Part shown: positions 42,502 to 52,573 of the stretch, in pieces
How positions within the stretch are numbered: position 1 is the stretch's first letter
Layout: each line of letters begins with the position of its first letter
Source: Sphaerulina vaccinii
Lineage: Eukaryota; Ascomycota; Dothideomycetes; Mycosphaerellales; Mycosphaerellaceae
Direction: 5' to 3'
DNA: 64,000 nucleotides
Assembly: GCA_022570795.1 (NCBI GenBank)
Contig: JAKUDP010000001.1
Span: forward strand, 434,001-498,000
Notes under the pieces: generated by a model
The model's database searches: none
What the model was told of the DNA's origin: nothing
The model's input: the letters and a program-made list of their open reading frames with translations, nothing else
Program-made: the position numbers and the translations under genes

Positions 42502-42995
42502 GAATTGGGCACACTCTTACTTCAGACATCGTGCCTAGAAGTCAATTGCGCCACAAAAGGTGAGCCAGGTGAGTATAACAGTGAACTCTAATCCAATGTG
42601 CGTGTTGCGTCTTCAAAAGCGACCGACACTGCTATACTGAAGACACTGTTCATAGCACGCTATGTATAAATTTTGTGGCCTATCATTCGTTCGCGCACTA
42701 TACAGTACTGATAGCCCGGGATCATGCATATGCGCGACGGCGCAGGCGCGGGCCTGTATGGACATGGGTTGCTCCACAAACTCAGATAAGGCCCAACAGT
42801 CTAACACGACCTGATGGCCTGAGACATTGTGGGGCACTTCTCGTGGCTCCCACATGTCAAAGATAGTCATCACGATAGCATCTACAGGGCAAGGACTCAG
42901 ATACTTCAAATGCATAAGTATGGTCTTGTAGGCCTGTTGAGTTCCAAGCACGACTCACAGCTTCGCAGCAGACCACAGCAATCCGGTCTTCAACC
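42502..42995. other. divergent promoter of oxygenase and NCS1 permease
   Basis: 494 bases with no gene. It must contain the promoters of both flanking genes and carries five GATA-factor core sites, listed separately. If the alternative oxygenase start is right, its first exon ends at 42539. Confidence 0.6.
42680..42878. promoter_or_regulatory. cluster of five GATA-factor (HGATAR) sites
   Basis: HGATAR cores at 42680-42685 (minus), 42709-42714, 42784-42789, 42861-42866 and 42873-42878. Both strands of random DNA would give about one per 340 bases, so five in 199 bases is more than expected. AreA/NIT2-type GATA factors, which activate nitrogen-catabolic genes when good nitrogen sources are absent, bind such cores, often in pairs; the last two are 12 bases apart. 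Regulation is inferred, not shown. Confidence 0.5.
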
Positions 42996-44844
42996 ATGAC
43001 GACGGTACTCCGCGGACGATTGGATTCGCTTGGAGCCAACCTCAAGGCGAAGAGGAAGCCTTCAGGATGGGTTCTGCCAAAGGAAGAGACGTCCTTTGCG
43101 GACAAAGATAGCTGGTCGAACATCGACTCGGATGTCACACCCATGGAGCGCAGGACATGGACTTCACTAACGATCTTCGGCTTCTGGATGTCAGATGCCA
43201 TGAACGCTCAAGGTCAGTCAGCATAATCATGAACACATCTTCCCTGAACACCGCTGATCCAAATCTAGGATGGATGTCTCCCGCAGCAATCATTGCGCTT
43301 GGGTTGACTTGGAGGGAAGCCATCTACTGTATCATCTTAGGTCTCTCAATCACAGCCATTCCCTTGGTCATGAACGGTGCCATTGGTATGTCTAGGCCTA
43401 GCACAGCTCTGAGGCTTCTTGTACTGACCTTGCACAGGTGCACACCTTCATGTGCCCTTCCCAATCGCCGCACGATCGAGCTTCGGATTCACCTTCGCCA
43501 AGTTCGCCGTGGTCACTAGGATGATCACAGCCCTCTTCTGGCATGCTATCCAGACCTATACCGGCTCAACCGCCCTCACACAGATGATCCGCGCGATCTG
43601 GCCATCATATCTCGACATTCCCAATCACCTCCCAGCATCCGCCGGCATCACGTCTCAGCAACTACTCAGTCACTTCCTATTCTGGTCCATCCAGTTTCCG
43701 ATTCTACTCATTCCACCACACAAACTAAAGTGGTTCTTCTTCTTCAAGGTGATCGTCACAGTCACAGTCAGTGTGGCAGTAGTCATCGCCATGTGTTCTA
43801 AAGCTGGCGGCACAGGAGATATCTGGAACCAAGAATATCGTGTCTCAGGCTCTGAAAGGAACTGGATGATCCTCGCATCTATGATGTCGCAGTCGAGTGG
43901 CTGGGCGACGATGGCAACGAATGTGCCTGATTTCACGCGATACCTCAAGACTTCGAGAGGCGTGTACTGGCAGGGATTCTTTCTTCCGTTCATCAGCTTG
44001 ATGCTTGGCCTCTTTGGCATCATATCCTGCTCTGCATCGAAGGTCGTGTATGGCGAGTACATTTGGGATCCTCTCGTACTGGCCTCGAAATGGGATGGAC
44101 CTGCTGGACGATGTGGCGCATTCTTCGTCGGCTTCTGCTGGGTTGTAGCTCAGATCGGAACGAACTTGTCTGCAAATGTCATCTCTTACGCGAATGACAT
44201 GGTAAGTACTTCCTTACGTCGAGATGCTGTGGAATTTGACTGACTTCATAAACCAGGTGAATCTGTTCCCGAAGTACATTTCCATCCGACGTGGTGTCAT
44301 CTTCGCCACAGTCACAGCTGGCTGGATAATGGTACCTTGGAAGATTGTGTATTCCGCCTCTTCGCTCCTCACCTTCATGGGTGGACTCGCCATCTTCCTT
44401 GCTCCAATCTCAGCCATCACTGCAACGGACTACTGGTTCGTCAAGAAACGCCATGTCGACGTTCCAAGTCTATACCGAAAGCACGCTCGATACCACTATC
44501 GGAAAGGCGCGAACTGGAGAGCTGCAGTGGCCTTCCTGATAAGTGTATGTCCAAACATCCCTGGACTAGCGAACGCCGTCCAGCCAAGCGTGAAGATCAA
44601 TACAGGTATTCGACACCTCTACGACATGAACTACATCTGGGGCCTCTTCTCAGCTGCGTTTGTCTACTGGTCTCTATCGCACTTCTTCCCTGCTCAGGAG
44701 ACGCTGATCTCGGAGACGATTCATGACGATCGTGTAGGCCACGGAGTAGAGGTATATAATCCTTATACGTCCTCAGCTGGATCTGGCAAAGATGACGTTG
44801 AGATCTCCGTGGAGCCGAAGACGAAGGACTTTGAGGCTGTCTAG
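42996..44844 (+). CDS. NCS1-family nucleobase/ureide permease (Fur/Dal type)
   Basis: Proton-coupled uptake of uracil, allantoin or a related compound at the plasma membrane. Exons 42996-43212, 43269-43385, 43438-44201 and 44257-44844 (introns 52-56 bp) encode 561 aa. Recognisable NCS1 elements: NIDSDVTPMERRTWTSLTIF and FWMSDAMNAQGW (helix 1), GLTWREAI, GAHLHVPFPIAARSSFGF (helix 3), WATMATNVPDFTRYL (helix 6), NLSANVISYANDM (helix 8) and the ATDYWFVKKRHVDVPSLYR loop. About twelve hydrophobic segments are present. The soluble C-terminal tail is acidic. The group is the Fur-like branch (Fur4, Dal4, FurA-type), judged by the WxxMATN and ANDM blocks; the substrate cannot be decided. It shares a promoter region with the oxygenase. 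Confidence 0.93.
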
Positions 44845-44905
44845 AGTTCAGAGTATAATATTACGATGTAATGATGTAAGAAAAGCTATATACCCACAAA
44901 CGACA

Positions 44906-46753
44906 CTATATTGACAAACTCCATGGTATCGTTTCAGGATCCAGCGCTTTCCAGACGAAAGGCATGCCTTGTGAGAGACCATCTTCATCGAATTGCCTGC
45001 TTCTGATCTCGTGACTCCGTGTTCTTAATGCAGCCATGAAGACCACATTAGCATCCCTTGTTGCTTCATTCATGCGTGACAGCATCGCCTCATCGTTGAA
45101 CATGTGTACCATAGATCTGTTCGTACCAGCAAGTAGTGGCCTGGCGAAGTTGGCTTCTACTGCAATCAGACCAAGACACTTCTCGAGAGGCGGAAGGTAA
45201 GAAGCAACATCAGTCACTCCTTTCTCTGTTGGCACAGGCCTGTAGACCGCAGTAGGATGAAACGGCAAGACGCCGCCGCCAGTGATGAGCTGATTGAGAT
45301 TGATAGCATGGTGTGCTGAAGTCGACAAATGTGCAATGTGAGTGAGGAGATCGACAAGATCTGCGGATGTCTTCACGTTAGGGACGTCGATTGCTTGAGC
45401 AGGACCGGCGGCTTCGGTAATCCAGGCCTGCAGTTCTGCATCCTGGGAGATTGCCGTAGATTTCTGGTAGTAGGAGTCTACGAAAGTTGCCATGAATGCG
45501 CGTGTAGCATCGTACAGTGGTCTGGCATCCTCGAAGAAAGGGAAGTGCTTCAAGGCTGGTCCGGTGGAGTTGATAAGGCCTCTCTTTTGGAGATTGGTAG
45601 CAAAATAATTTGATCGGATAGCGCCCGCATAACCATTCTTGTAGATCTCGGCAGAGTACTGAGCTGCCGAGCTGCCATTGTAGGCGAAGTAGCGGTCTAC
45701 AGCTGCTCCTGTGTTGAACAGGTTTGCGACAGCGGCAGGACGAATGCCAAATGTGGCATACATGATCCTGTTCAGCAATGCCAGCACCGGGTGATCGTCG
45801 CTGAGTGTCCTTATGGCGGCCTGGAACAAGATCTCATCGACGTAGTGTGTGTTTGCCAGGTGATGGAACTGCGCCATGAAGAAATCTGCGCTATTGAATA
45901 ACATTTTCGCTAAGAGCCAGTCCTCTGGCAAGTCTCGGGGTGTGTAGATCAAGCTGTTGTTTGTGTTGGTGCGTATTGCAAGTGGCAGAAAGTCGCCGGT
46001 TGCTTGGTCAATGTAGAAATACGCGTCGCAAGCTGCCGCGTATTTGCCATCAGTAGCTGGAGCCAGGCTTCCTTGATCTCTGTGGTCAACGTAGAACAGT
46101 CGTGCTGAATCGTGAAGCTCAGCAAGAGACTGGTTGGAGATGTTCCGTGCCAACTGATCATCGACTGCGAATGGCAAGTCCTCCTCAATTGCAAGACGGC
46201 GCACGGAGTATGGGTTGAATGATAGTCTCTCCATCGAGAATAAAAGATCATCTGTGTAGTTCGTAAGGAGACCAGAGCTTACACCGGTAGGAAACGAGCT
46301 ACGTTTCCATTGGCCGTTGTACAGCTTAACATAGTCGTCTAGTGTCTTGAGGCCATCATACTACTTATATATTAGCACGTTACTTGACATCCGAAGGAGT
46401 TCTCTCACCTGATCAATGTCTGATGTTGCAGATGCGTTGTCTGCTAGTGTGAGTATGAGCTGGTCGCCACCTTCCTTTTTGTATACAGCTGCATCTCGTG
46501 CAATTGCAGCTGTGCCTAAAGAGCCCGCAGGCGAAAAAGGTCCGCCGCCGATTCCTGGCCCATAGGTCCAGTCTGTACGCTTTGCTGAGATTCCAGCTGT
46601 TCTTAGGGATGAACCACCGCTGACACTATCAGGTAGCGAATAGAGCGAGAAGCTTGTATCATTGTGCTGACGAGTTTGTATGTGTCGGAAAGGCCACGCA
46701 GAGACCACGGCTGGCAGTAGGCAAACCTGTTGGAGGATTGAGATATGCATCAT
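44906..46753 (-). CDS. secreted lipoxygenase, Mn-LOX-like
   Basis: Exons 46753-46409 and 46360-44906 (48-bp intron, in phase) encode 599 aa. The N-terminus MMHISILQQVCLLPAVVSAWP is a signal peptide and no PLAT domain is present, as in secreted fungal manganese lipoxygenases. The catalytic region contains DLPEDWLLAKMLFNSADFF, MAQFHHLANTHYVDEI (His281, His282, His287), RTLSDDHPVLALL, then SAHHAINLN with the His465-x3-Asn469 metal pair, and C-terminal Ile599, whose carboxylate usually completes the site. The His expected four residues after Asp274 is Ala278 (see findings). Lipoxygenases add O2 to polyunsaturated fatty acids. Several N-glycosylation sequons are present. The gene converges on the permease 61 bp away. 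Confidence 0.87.
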
Positions 46754-48258
46754 TTGCTGTTAGTGAAACTTGAGGATAAGACGTACCAGCTGACCAGCAT
46801 CCTAACTCTTATACTTGTATTAGCATCCTTCAAGGTCGCTGCGCCGCCCCAGCTGTGACTCCAGTCATGCGACATATTCGCAGAACGCAGCCAGCAGATG
46901 CCTATGATGGCCATGCCGAAGGAGTAGCTGCGGGCGGCGAGGGCGGTAGCCTTGTGACAGATGCCGGTCGAGCCCAAGGGGGCACAGTTAGCCATGATCA
47001 CTCACTGTACGAATGACACAGTGAAGGCCATGCCGAGACCGGTGTTCTCTCGCTGACAGGCGATGACCTTTGCACAGATTTGGTAGGTGTAGTCATCAAG
47101 ATCAGCCTTGTTCGGTTGACAGGCGCACAACCCTTCGCTTCGTTCATAGGGCTGACACCAACCTGTACAACCACTCTGTCATACTACTCCTCGTGGTGTG
47201 GAAGTACAGCAGTGTGCGAGCTGTCACCGTTGCCGAGCCTTAAGGTGTGAATCAACCAGATGTACCACGAGTCGATCTGGTGGCGTGTCCATCGATCTGG
47301 CAAGGCGTTCATGCAGAGTAGTAGGCGGCCTAGACTAGCAGAATTGTGGGTGAATATGCACCACTCGTCCTTGTAGAAACCGTCGGATGACGATTTCGGC
47401 CTGCTTGCCGCTACTCATCTTAGCCTATGTATGGGTGTAGAGCAGTTCTCTTGACCGGTGTATCGCGTACTTCTCTCTCTCGTGGCTCAGCCCCAGGCTG
47501 AAGTCATTCAGATCCTCCTCGTACCATTCAAGTCTTGCCGCTTGACGCAAATAATCCCGTAGATAAGAACGGCCCGACCTTCTTAGCTCTGCAGAGTTTG
47601 AATATGCTCATGGCACAATCGGCATCTGCGATGCGGCCTCAACTTGCGGTCCCCGTGAGCTCCAGTCGAGATCCTAAGATGCGGCTGAATGGCGCGTAAG
47701 CTCGACAATGAGAACAGCATGATCCTTCTTAATTTATGCGCACCCGCCTGGCACTTCTCAGTGGCTTGGATGCTTAGTGGGCAACAAGGCACTGTCCATA
47801 TCCGCTTGATAGGCGAGGCGAAGCATGATGTTGGGGAATGCAAGTGGGCTGCTGGTTCTTGGTATGGGCCATAATCGCCCGTCACGATTTTGTCCAAAAA
47901 TCTCTCTACTTATTTCAGCCACAATGGACATTTCTATCGCGACTTGTCAGGACGCGTGAATCTCTGCTTGATGTCTGTTGAACACGCAATGCCACCTCTG
48001 CTCCTTGTCACTAGCCATCACGACGGTATCGTAAATTCCTGACAAGGCAGAACGCATTGCCTTGGCACGTTGCACAATGATCTCGGAGGATCAGACCAGA
48101 CTGAGCAGAAAGAGAGCGGGAGAAGGAAGCTGTAGGAACATTTGTGTGTAGCGAGATGTGGAAAGGCCAGACTAGACTGAAGGGAACACAGGAAGAGGAC
48201 GAGCTCGGAGAAGGCATACCTCGGATGATCATTGTTATACATTATATGGGATAACAGT
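46754..48258. other. intergenic region
   Basis: 1.5 kb. The left end is the lipoxygenase promoter, with a TATA-like TATAAGA on the minus strand at about 46807-46814. No frame in the rest has a domain or coherent splice chain. The right end is the 3' region of the SDR gene. Confidence 0.45.
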
Positions 48259-49349
48259 CTACTCGTCAACGTCGGTGGAGTCTGTACCAAGGTCAGTGTG
48301 ATATCTTCCAACATTCGATTTGGTAACAACTTACTGCTCAGCTTCTCGTACTTCGGATACAGTTCGCCGTATGTCTTGATCTTCTCCATGATCGCTTTAT
48401 AGGCATCGCTTCCGACGACAAGTCTCAGTGGAGGCTCTTCCATCTTTGCGACCTCCCAGAATGCTCTTCCGCCCTAAAAGTAGTAGGTAGAAGGGTTAGC
48501 AAGTATCTCTGAAAACGCAGGCTGTCTCATCAAGTGTCTGTCTTTGAGCTCAGCGCCCCAGTGGTTGTGAGCCCAGTGAGACACTGTCAATAGCGCATGC
48601 CTTCTACCTACTACACTTACCTTCGCTGGGTCGCCGGCTTGTGTACCATTCCTCTTCTTCATCTGGCTTTCAGCATCAATATGATCGTATGCAGCCTCCT
48701 TTTGCTCGCCAAAGATCATGCTGCGTCCAGCCCAATCAGTTCGGAATCCACCAGGCTCAATGCAGGTCAGCTTGATGTTCCACTCAGGCTTCAACTCGTG
48801 CGACAATGCCTCAGTGAAACCCTCAACAGCCCACTTGGACGCGCAGTAGATGCTGAAAGTTGGGACACCACGCTGGCCTCCGATCGAAGTGATTTGTTGG
48901 ATTTTGCCGCCACAAGGTTTATTGACCTCACGCATGATCTTCAGTGCTTTGCGGGTAACGTGGATTAGACCAAAGAAGTTGACCTCCATCTGTGTGCGTG
49001 CTTGCTTGTCCGACACGGATTCAAACTCGCCCGACAAACCATAGCCGGCGTTGTTAGTCCTGCGAAGTGGTCAGCCTTTGGTCTAGAGGAAAGAGAAGAT
49101 ATCCACCTACACAACATCAATGCGGCCAAACTTCTTGAGGGCAGCGTCGAATGCCTTATCGACAGAGCTGGTATCGGTGACATCGAGGTCAACAGCCAAG
49201 AAGTTGCTATCATTGGCGCCGTCGAACTTCAGCTTGGAGCTGTTTCTCGCTGTTGCGACGACCTTATCACCCTCCTTCAGGGCATGCTTGACCATCTCAT
49301 AGCCAAAGCCAGTCGACGTTCCGGTGATGAAGAAAACTTGTGGTGCCAT
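48259..49349 (-). CDS. short-chain dehydrogenase/reductase (classical SDR)
   Basis: NAD(P)-dependent oxidoreductase. Exons 49349-49111, 49059-48621, 48473-48335 and 48281-48259 encode 279 aa; introns are 51, 147 and 53 bp. The cofactor motif TGTSTGFGYEM lies at residue 9, followed by VATARN, DVTDTSSV, and TNNAGYGLSG formed across intron 1. The catalytic region has ITSIGGQRG (Ser) and YCASKWAVEGF (Tyr-x3-Lys), then IEPGGFRTDWAGRS. The C-terminal half ends with LRLVVGSDAYKAIMEKI, and the last exon adds STDVDE. This is the large single-domain SDR type common in fungi that acts on ketones or aldehydes; the substrate is unknown. It shares a 391-bp divergent promoter with the GFO/IDH gene, so the two may work in one pathway. 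Confidence 0.9.
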
Positions 49350-49740
49350 AATTGCGGTGTTTGAGTATGAAAGTGAGAAGGGCTATGGGATGTGATGGCT
49401 TCTGAATGTACTTATTCTGCTTGCAGAAGGTTGTCGTCATTCTCGGACTTAACAGTAAGAACGCCTTGACGCTAAACGGAAAGATGTTGCGAGTTGCACA
49501 TTGTGGAAGAGCTGCTGAACGGTAAACTGGAATGTGGGCTGCAGCTCATCTACGCTAGCCTGGTTTTGTCATCATGCATAGTCATCTTACACACAAGCTC
49601 GACGACTTTCCAAGCTTCGACACTGTGAGCTTAATTAACTAGTCAGGGCCAGGAATCGCAACCCTCTGGACGACTCGAGGTAGAACCAGACAGCACGTGA
49701 GCCTGTGTGATCATACTACACATCGGGCAGTCTGCTCAAC
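49350..49740. other. divergent promoter of SDR and GFO/IDH genes
   Basis: 391 bases between two start codons. No motif stood out on reading; no gene. Confidence 0.5.
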
Positions 49741-51069
49741 ATGTCCTGGCTTCCCGAGGTAAGCAGATCTGACGACCATTGGCTTCACTACTGACTTGTA
49801 ATGCTTTCTCACAGACAATTCTCGGCTTCCACAACTGGTACAACGGTGTGCACAAGCACAAGATAGCGACCGTCAAGAACTCAAACCCTCTACGCATTGG
49901 TGTCCTAGGTGCAGCAAAGATCAACATCACAGCAATCATAGATCCTGTATCGACGCATCCTGGCGCTGTCCTTGCAGGTATCGCAGCTCGCAATGTAAAG
50001 AAAGCTCAAGAACAGATCGATCGACATGATCTAAGTCGTTATGCAAAGGCATATGGCAGTTACCAAGAACTTTTGAACGATCCAAGCATAGACGCAGTCT
50101 ATATACCTCTTCCGAATGGCCTTCACGCCGAGTGGGCAATCAAAGCTCTTCAGGCTGACAAGCACGTCTTGCTCGAAAAGCCTTTCACAAGCAATGCCGC
50201 ACAAGCTCGAAGTGTAGCAGAGGCTGCACACAAAGCGAACAAGATCTGTCTAGAAGCTTTCCATTGGCGTTTCCATCCTGCAGCCCACCACGTCAAGTCG
50301 ATCTGTCAAAGTGGCAGATACGGCGATGTCGTCAAGACATCGTCAAACTTGGTCCTGCCTCGAGGAATCGAAGGGAAAGACAACATCAGATTCAAGTATT
50401 CCCTAGCAGGTGGAGCCACTATGGACTTGACATATGTCTTATCTTCCAGCTCGTTCTTCGCAGCGCCGAGCTTCACGGATGATGAAGTCAAGTTCCAAAT
50501 CAATTCTGCAACTGCGAGACTAAACATGAAGGACAAGCTTGTCGACAATGCCATGCGGACCCACATCACAATCGAAGTGCCGGGCAAGAAGGATGTCCAA
50601 TGCTACACGGAGGCAGATCTGGAGCTACCTCCACTCTTCGGCTTCATTCCCAGACTCGACAGACTGACACCGGACATCACGATCGAATGCGAGCATGCAA
50701 AGATTCAATACGACAACTTTGTGGCTCCATGGTTCAATCACAGCATAACGAGTACGTCTCCAGTAGCAATTAGAGAAGAAATCCATTACTAACATATCTG
50801 TAGTCACCGAGAAATCTTCAGATGGCACATTCACAGGCAAGAAGCATGTTGAGAAGTGCTACAAAGATGAACCGCAATGGGGCAGTCGAGGACAAGATTG
50901 GTGGACTACATATCGATATCAACTAGAATCCTTCGTTGATCAAGTCAAGGCTAAAGAAACTGGTGAAGAGTACAGAGGGCCGAACATGGAAATGGAGGAA
51001 AGTATCAAGCTCATGACTCTCATTGATGCAGTCTACGATAAATCTGGGCTCCCGAGGAGAGGCTTGTGA
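49741..51069 (+). CDS. GFO/IDH/MocA-family NAD(P)-dependent oxidoreductase
   Basis: Exons 49741-49758, 49815-50751 and 50804-51069 (introns 56 and 52 bp) encode 406 aa. A six-codon first exon (MSWLPE) joins in phase to TILGFHNWYNG. The Rossmann domain reads LRIGVLGAAKINITAIIDPV at about residue 31, then AGIAARNVKKAQE, DAVYIPLPNGLHAEWAIKAL and the family marker HVLLEKPFTSNA, followed by ICLEAFHWRFHPAAHHVKSI. The C-terminal alpha/beta domain contains YSLAGGATMDLTYV and ends KLMTLIDAVYDKSGLPRRG. The closest known types are dimeric dihydrodiol and D-xylose dehydrogenases. In most of these the second domain has GGGALxDxGxY; here GGATMDLTYVLSS keeps the Asp but not the Gly-Cys-Tyr end. The substrate is not known. 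Confidence 0.92.
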
Positions 51070-51156
51070 ACGTGATATTCTCTTTACAAACCCTTCGACC
51101 AGAAGATTGGCTACATCGCGCATCCGTACCCCTTCAGGCAAGACTCCATCGTCCAT

Positions 51157-51567
51157 CTACAAAGCAGCCAGAAGAGCTATAACACCAGCAGCAAGCACCG
51201 GAGCGGCAGTCTGTCTGGCACCACCATCATCAGAGGTTCTCGTGCCAGATCTGTGAGAACCAGAAGAAGAGGTCTCGTGAGCCGTAGTATGGTGGTCGTT
51301 ATCATCGTTATTCTGTGATGATGATGGAACGGCTCCAGTCTGGAGTGCCTGGATTGCGGAATTGGCAGAGGCCTGGGCAGCATTGGCTTCAAATTGGATG
51401 TCGTTGATAGATTGTTGAAGCTCTGGGGACCATCCACCGTTATTGTTCCTATTGTTTCCATTGTTATTGTTGTTCCCGTTATTACCGTTGTTGTCATTGT
51501 TGTTCTGCTGTTGTTGCGCAGAGACCAGTGCGGCCGCCAAGGCAAGTAGGAGGTACTTGTACTGCAT
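51157..51567 (-). CDS. Asn-rich small secreted protein with GPI-anchor signal
   Basis: An intronless frame of 136 aa. MQYKYLLLALAAALVSAQ is a signal peptide. Residues 19-44 are a low-complexity Gln/Asn/Gly tract with runs of Asn, encoded by AAC/AAT triplets. A helical central part follows (WSPELQQSINDIQFEANAAQASANSAI), then a Ser/Thr/His-rich linker and a C-terminal hydrophobic segment (TAAPVLAAGVIALLAAL) after small residues, as in GPI-attachment signals. It is likely a minor cell-wall or plasma-membrane surface protein. The Asn tract may vary in length between strains. It converges with the GFO/IDH gene, 87 bp away. Function unknown. Confidence 0.8.
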   Translation of the reverse strand: MQYKYLLLALAAALVSAQQQQNNNDNNGNNGNNNNNGNNRNNNGGWSPELQQSINDIQFEANAAQASANSAIQALQTGAVPSSSQNNDDNDHHTTAHETSSSGSHRSGTRTSDDGGARQTAAPVLAAGVIALLAAL

Positions 51568-52573
51568 TATTATTGTCCTGATGTCGTCCGAGCGCTTTTG
51601 TGGGAGGTTTGGAGTGATGGATGCTTCTCGTCTTGCCGTTTGTCAGAGGTCTGGTAAGTGTCACTGTTCGTATCGAGTGGGAAAGTGAGCTACTTTCATC
51701 ATGAAGGTTGCCTATCGATCCTCATCTCAATCTGCTCGAGCCATCTTCGACAGCAAGAAGATCCCAGTCATCAAGTGGTATATGTCATCAAATTGCCGTG
51801 TCATTAGAACCATGGCCTTCATGCCAGGCTTCATATATGTAGCCAGCACACAATGCGATGTTGGCCATGAAACGCGGCGCACGTACGGAACAGCTTGATG
51901 TATCAGGGCAAATAGACCTAGAACCTATCAGGCTAGCGTGTTCCTACGTGCTTATAGGTGAATTGCCAAGGCATTTTCTGTTGAACTGGTAGAAAGATTA
52001 TCCACTCTGGTCATCGTCGGCAGGGTATAAGTATCCTGGTCCACATCGGCATACCTGCTAGGGTTTTCCAAGCTTAACTTAAGTGGCAATCCGGTTATGG
52101 TGCTCATCCTGGGTTGACAGCTGGACCCCTGCAACATGGCTGCCCAGTGCGGAGCGCCTTGCGAGCGAGCGACCATACACCACACTTGTTCTGCCGTGCT
52201 CTGGTAGACCGGCGGTGACCAGACCTGGGCTCGTGGCAGTATACTATTATCAGCGAGGTCCGTCCTAATATTGATTAGCATTTGGGGACGGAGAGCCCGT
52301 ATAGCGATGCATATTATATTATACCTATCGTCATAATTTATGCAGCTCTCCTAGAAAGACGGCAACGATGAGAAATCCCCCTTTTGCACCAGCACCTGGA
52401 GTGCAACAACGATGCCCTACGCCTGCCCGACATGAGCAGTGCGTGTCGAAGCCTACGCGAAGGCAAAAAAAAGGTACACCCAAGCTAACAGTCATGTTCC
52501 AAATCTATACTCCTCGTTCGCGAGACCTCTCATCTTGCACAAGCGCAGGTCTACGGCCTCATCACGACTCATG
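51568..52573. other. intergenic region
   Basis: 1.0 kb with the promoter of the Asn-rich protein on the left and the 3' region of the TauD-like gene on the right. The stretch around 52300-52340 is strongly AT-rich. No gene recognised. Confidence 0.45.

Noticed and set aside
45949..46251. 100-codon minus-strand frame
   Set aside because: Lies in another phase of the lipoxygenase second exon; shadow frame.
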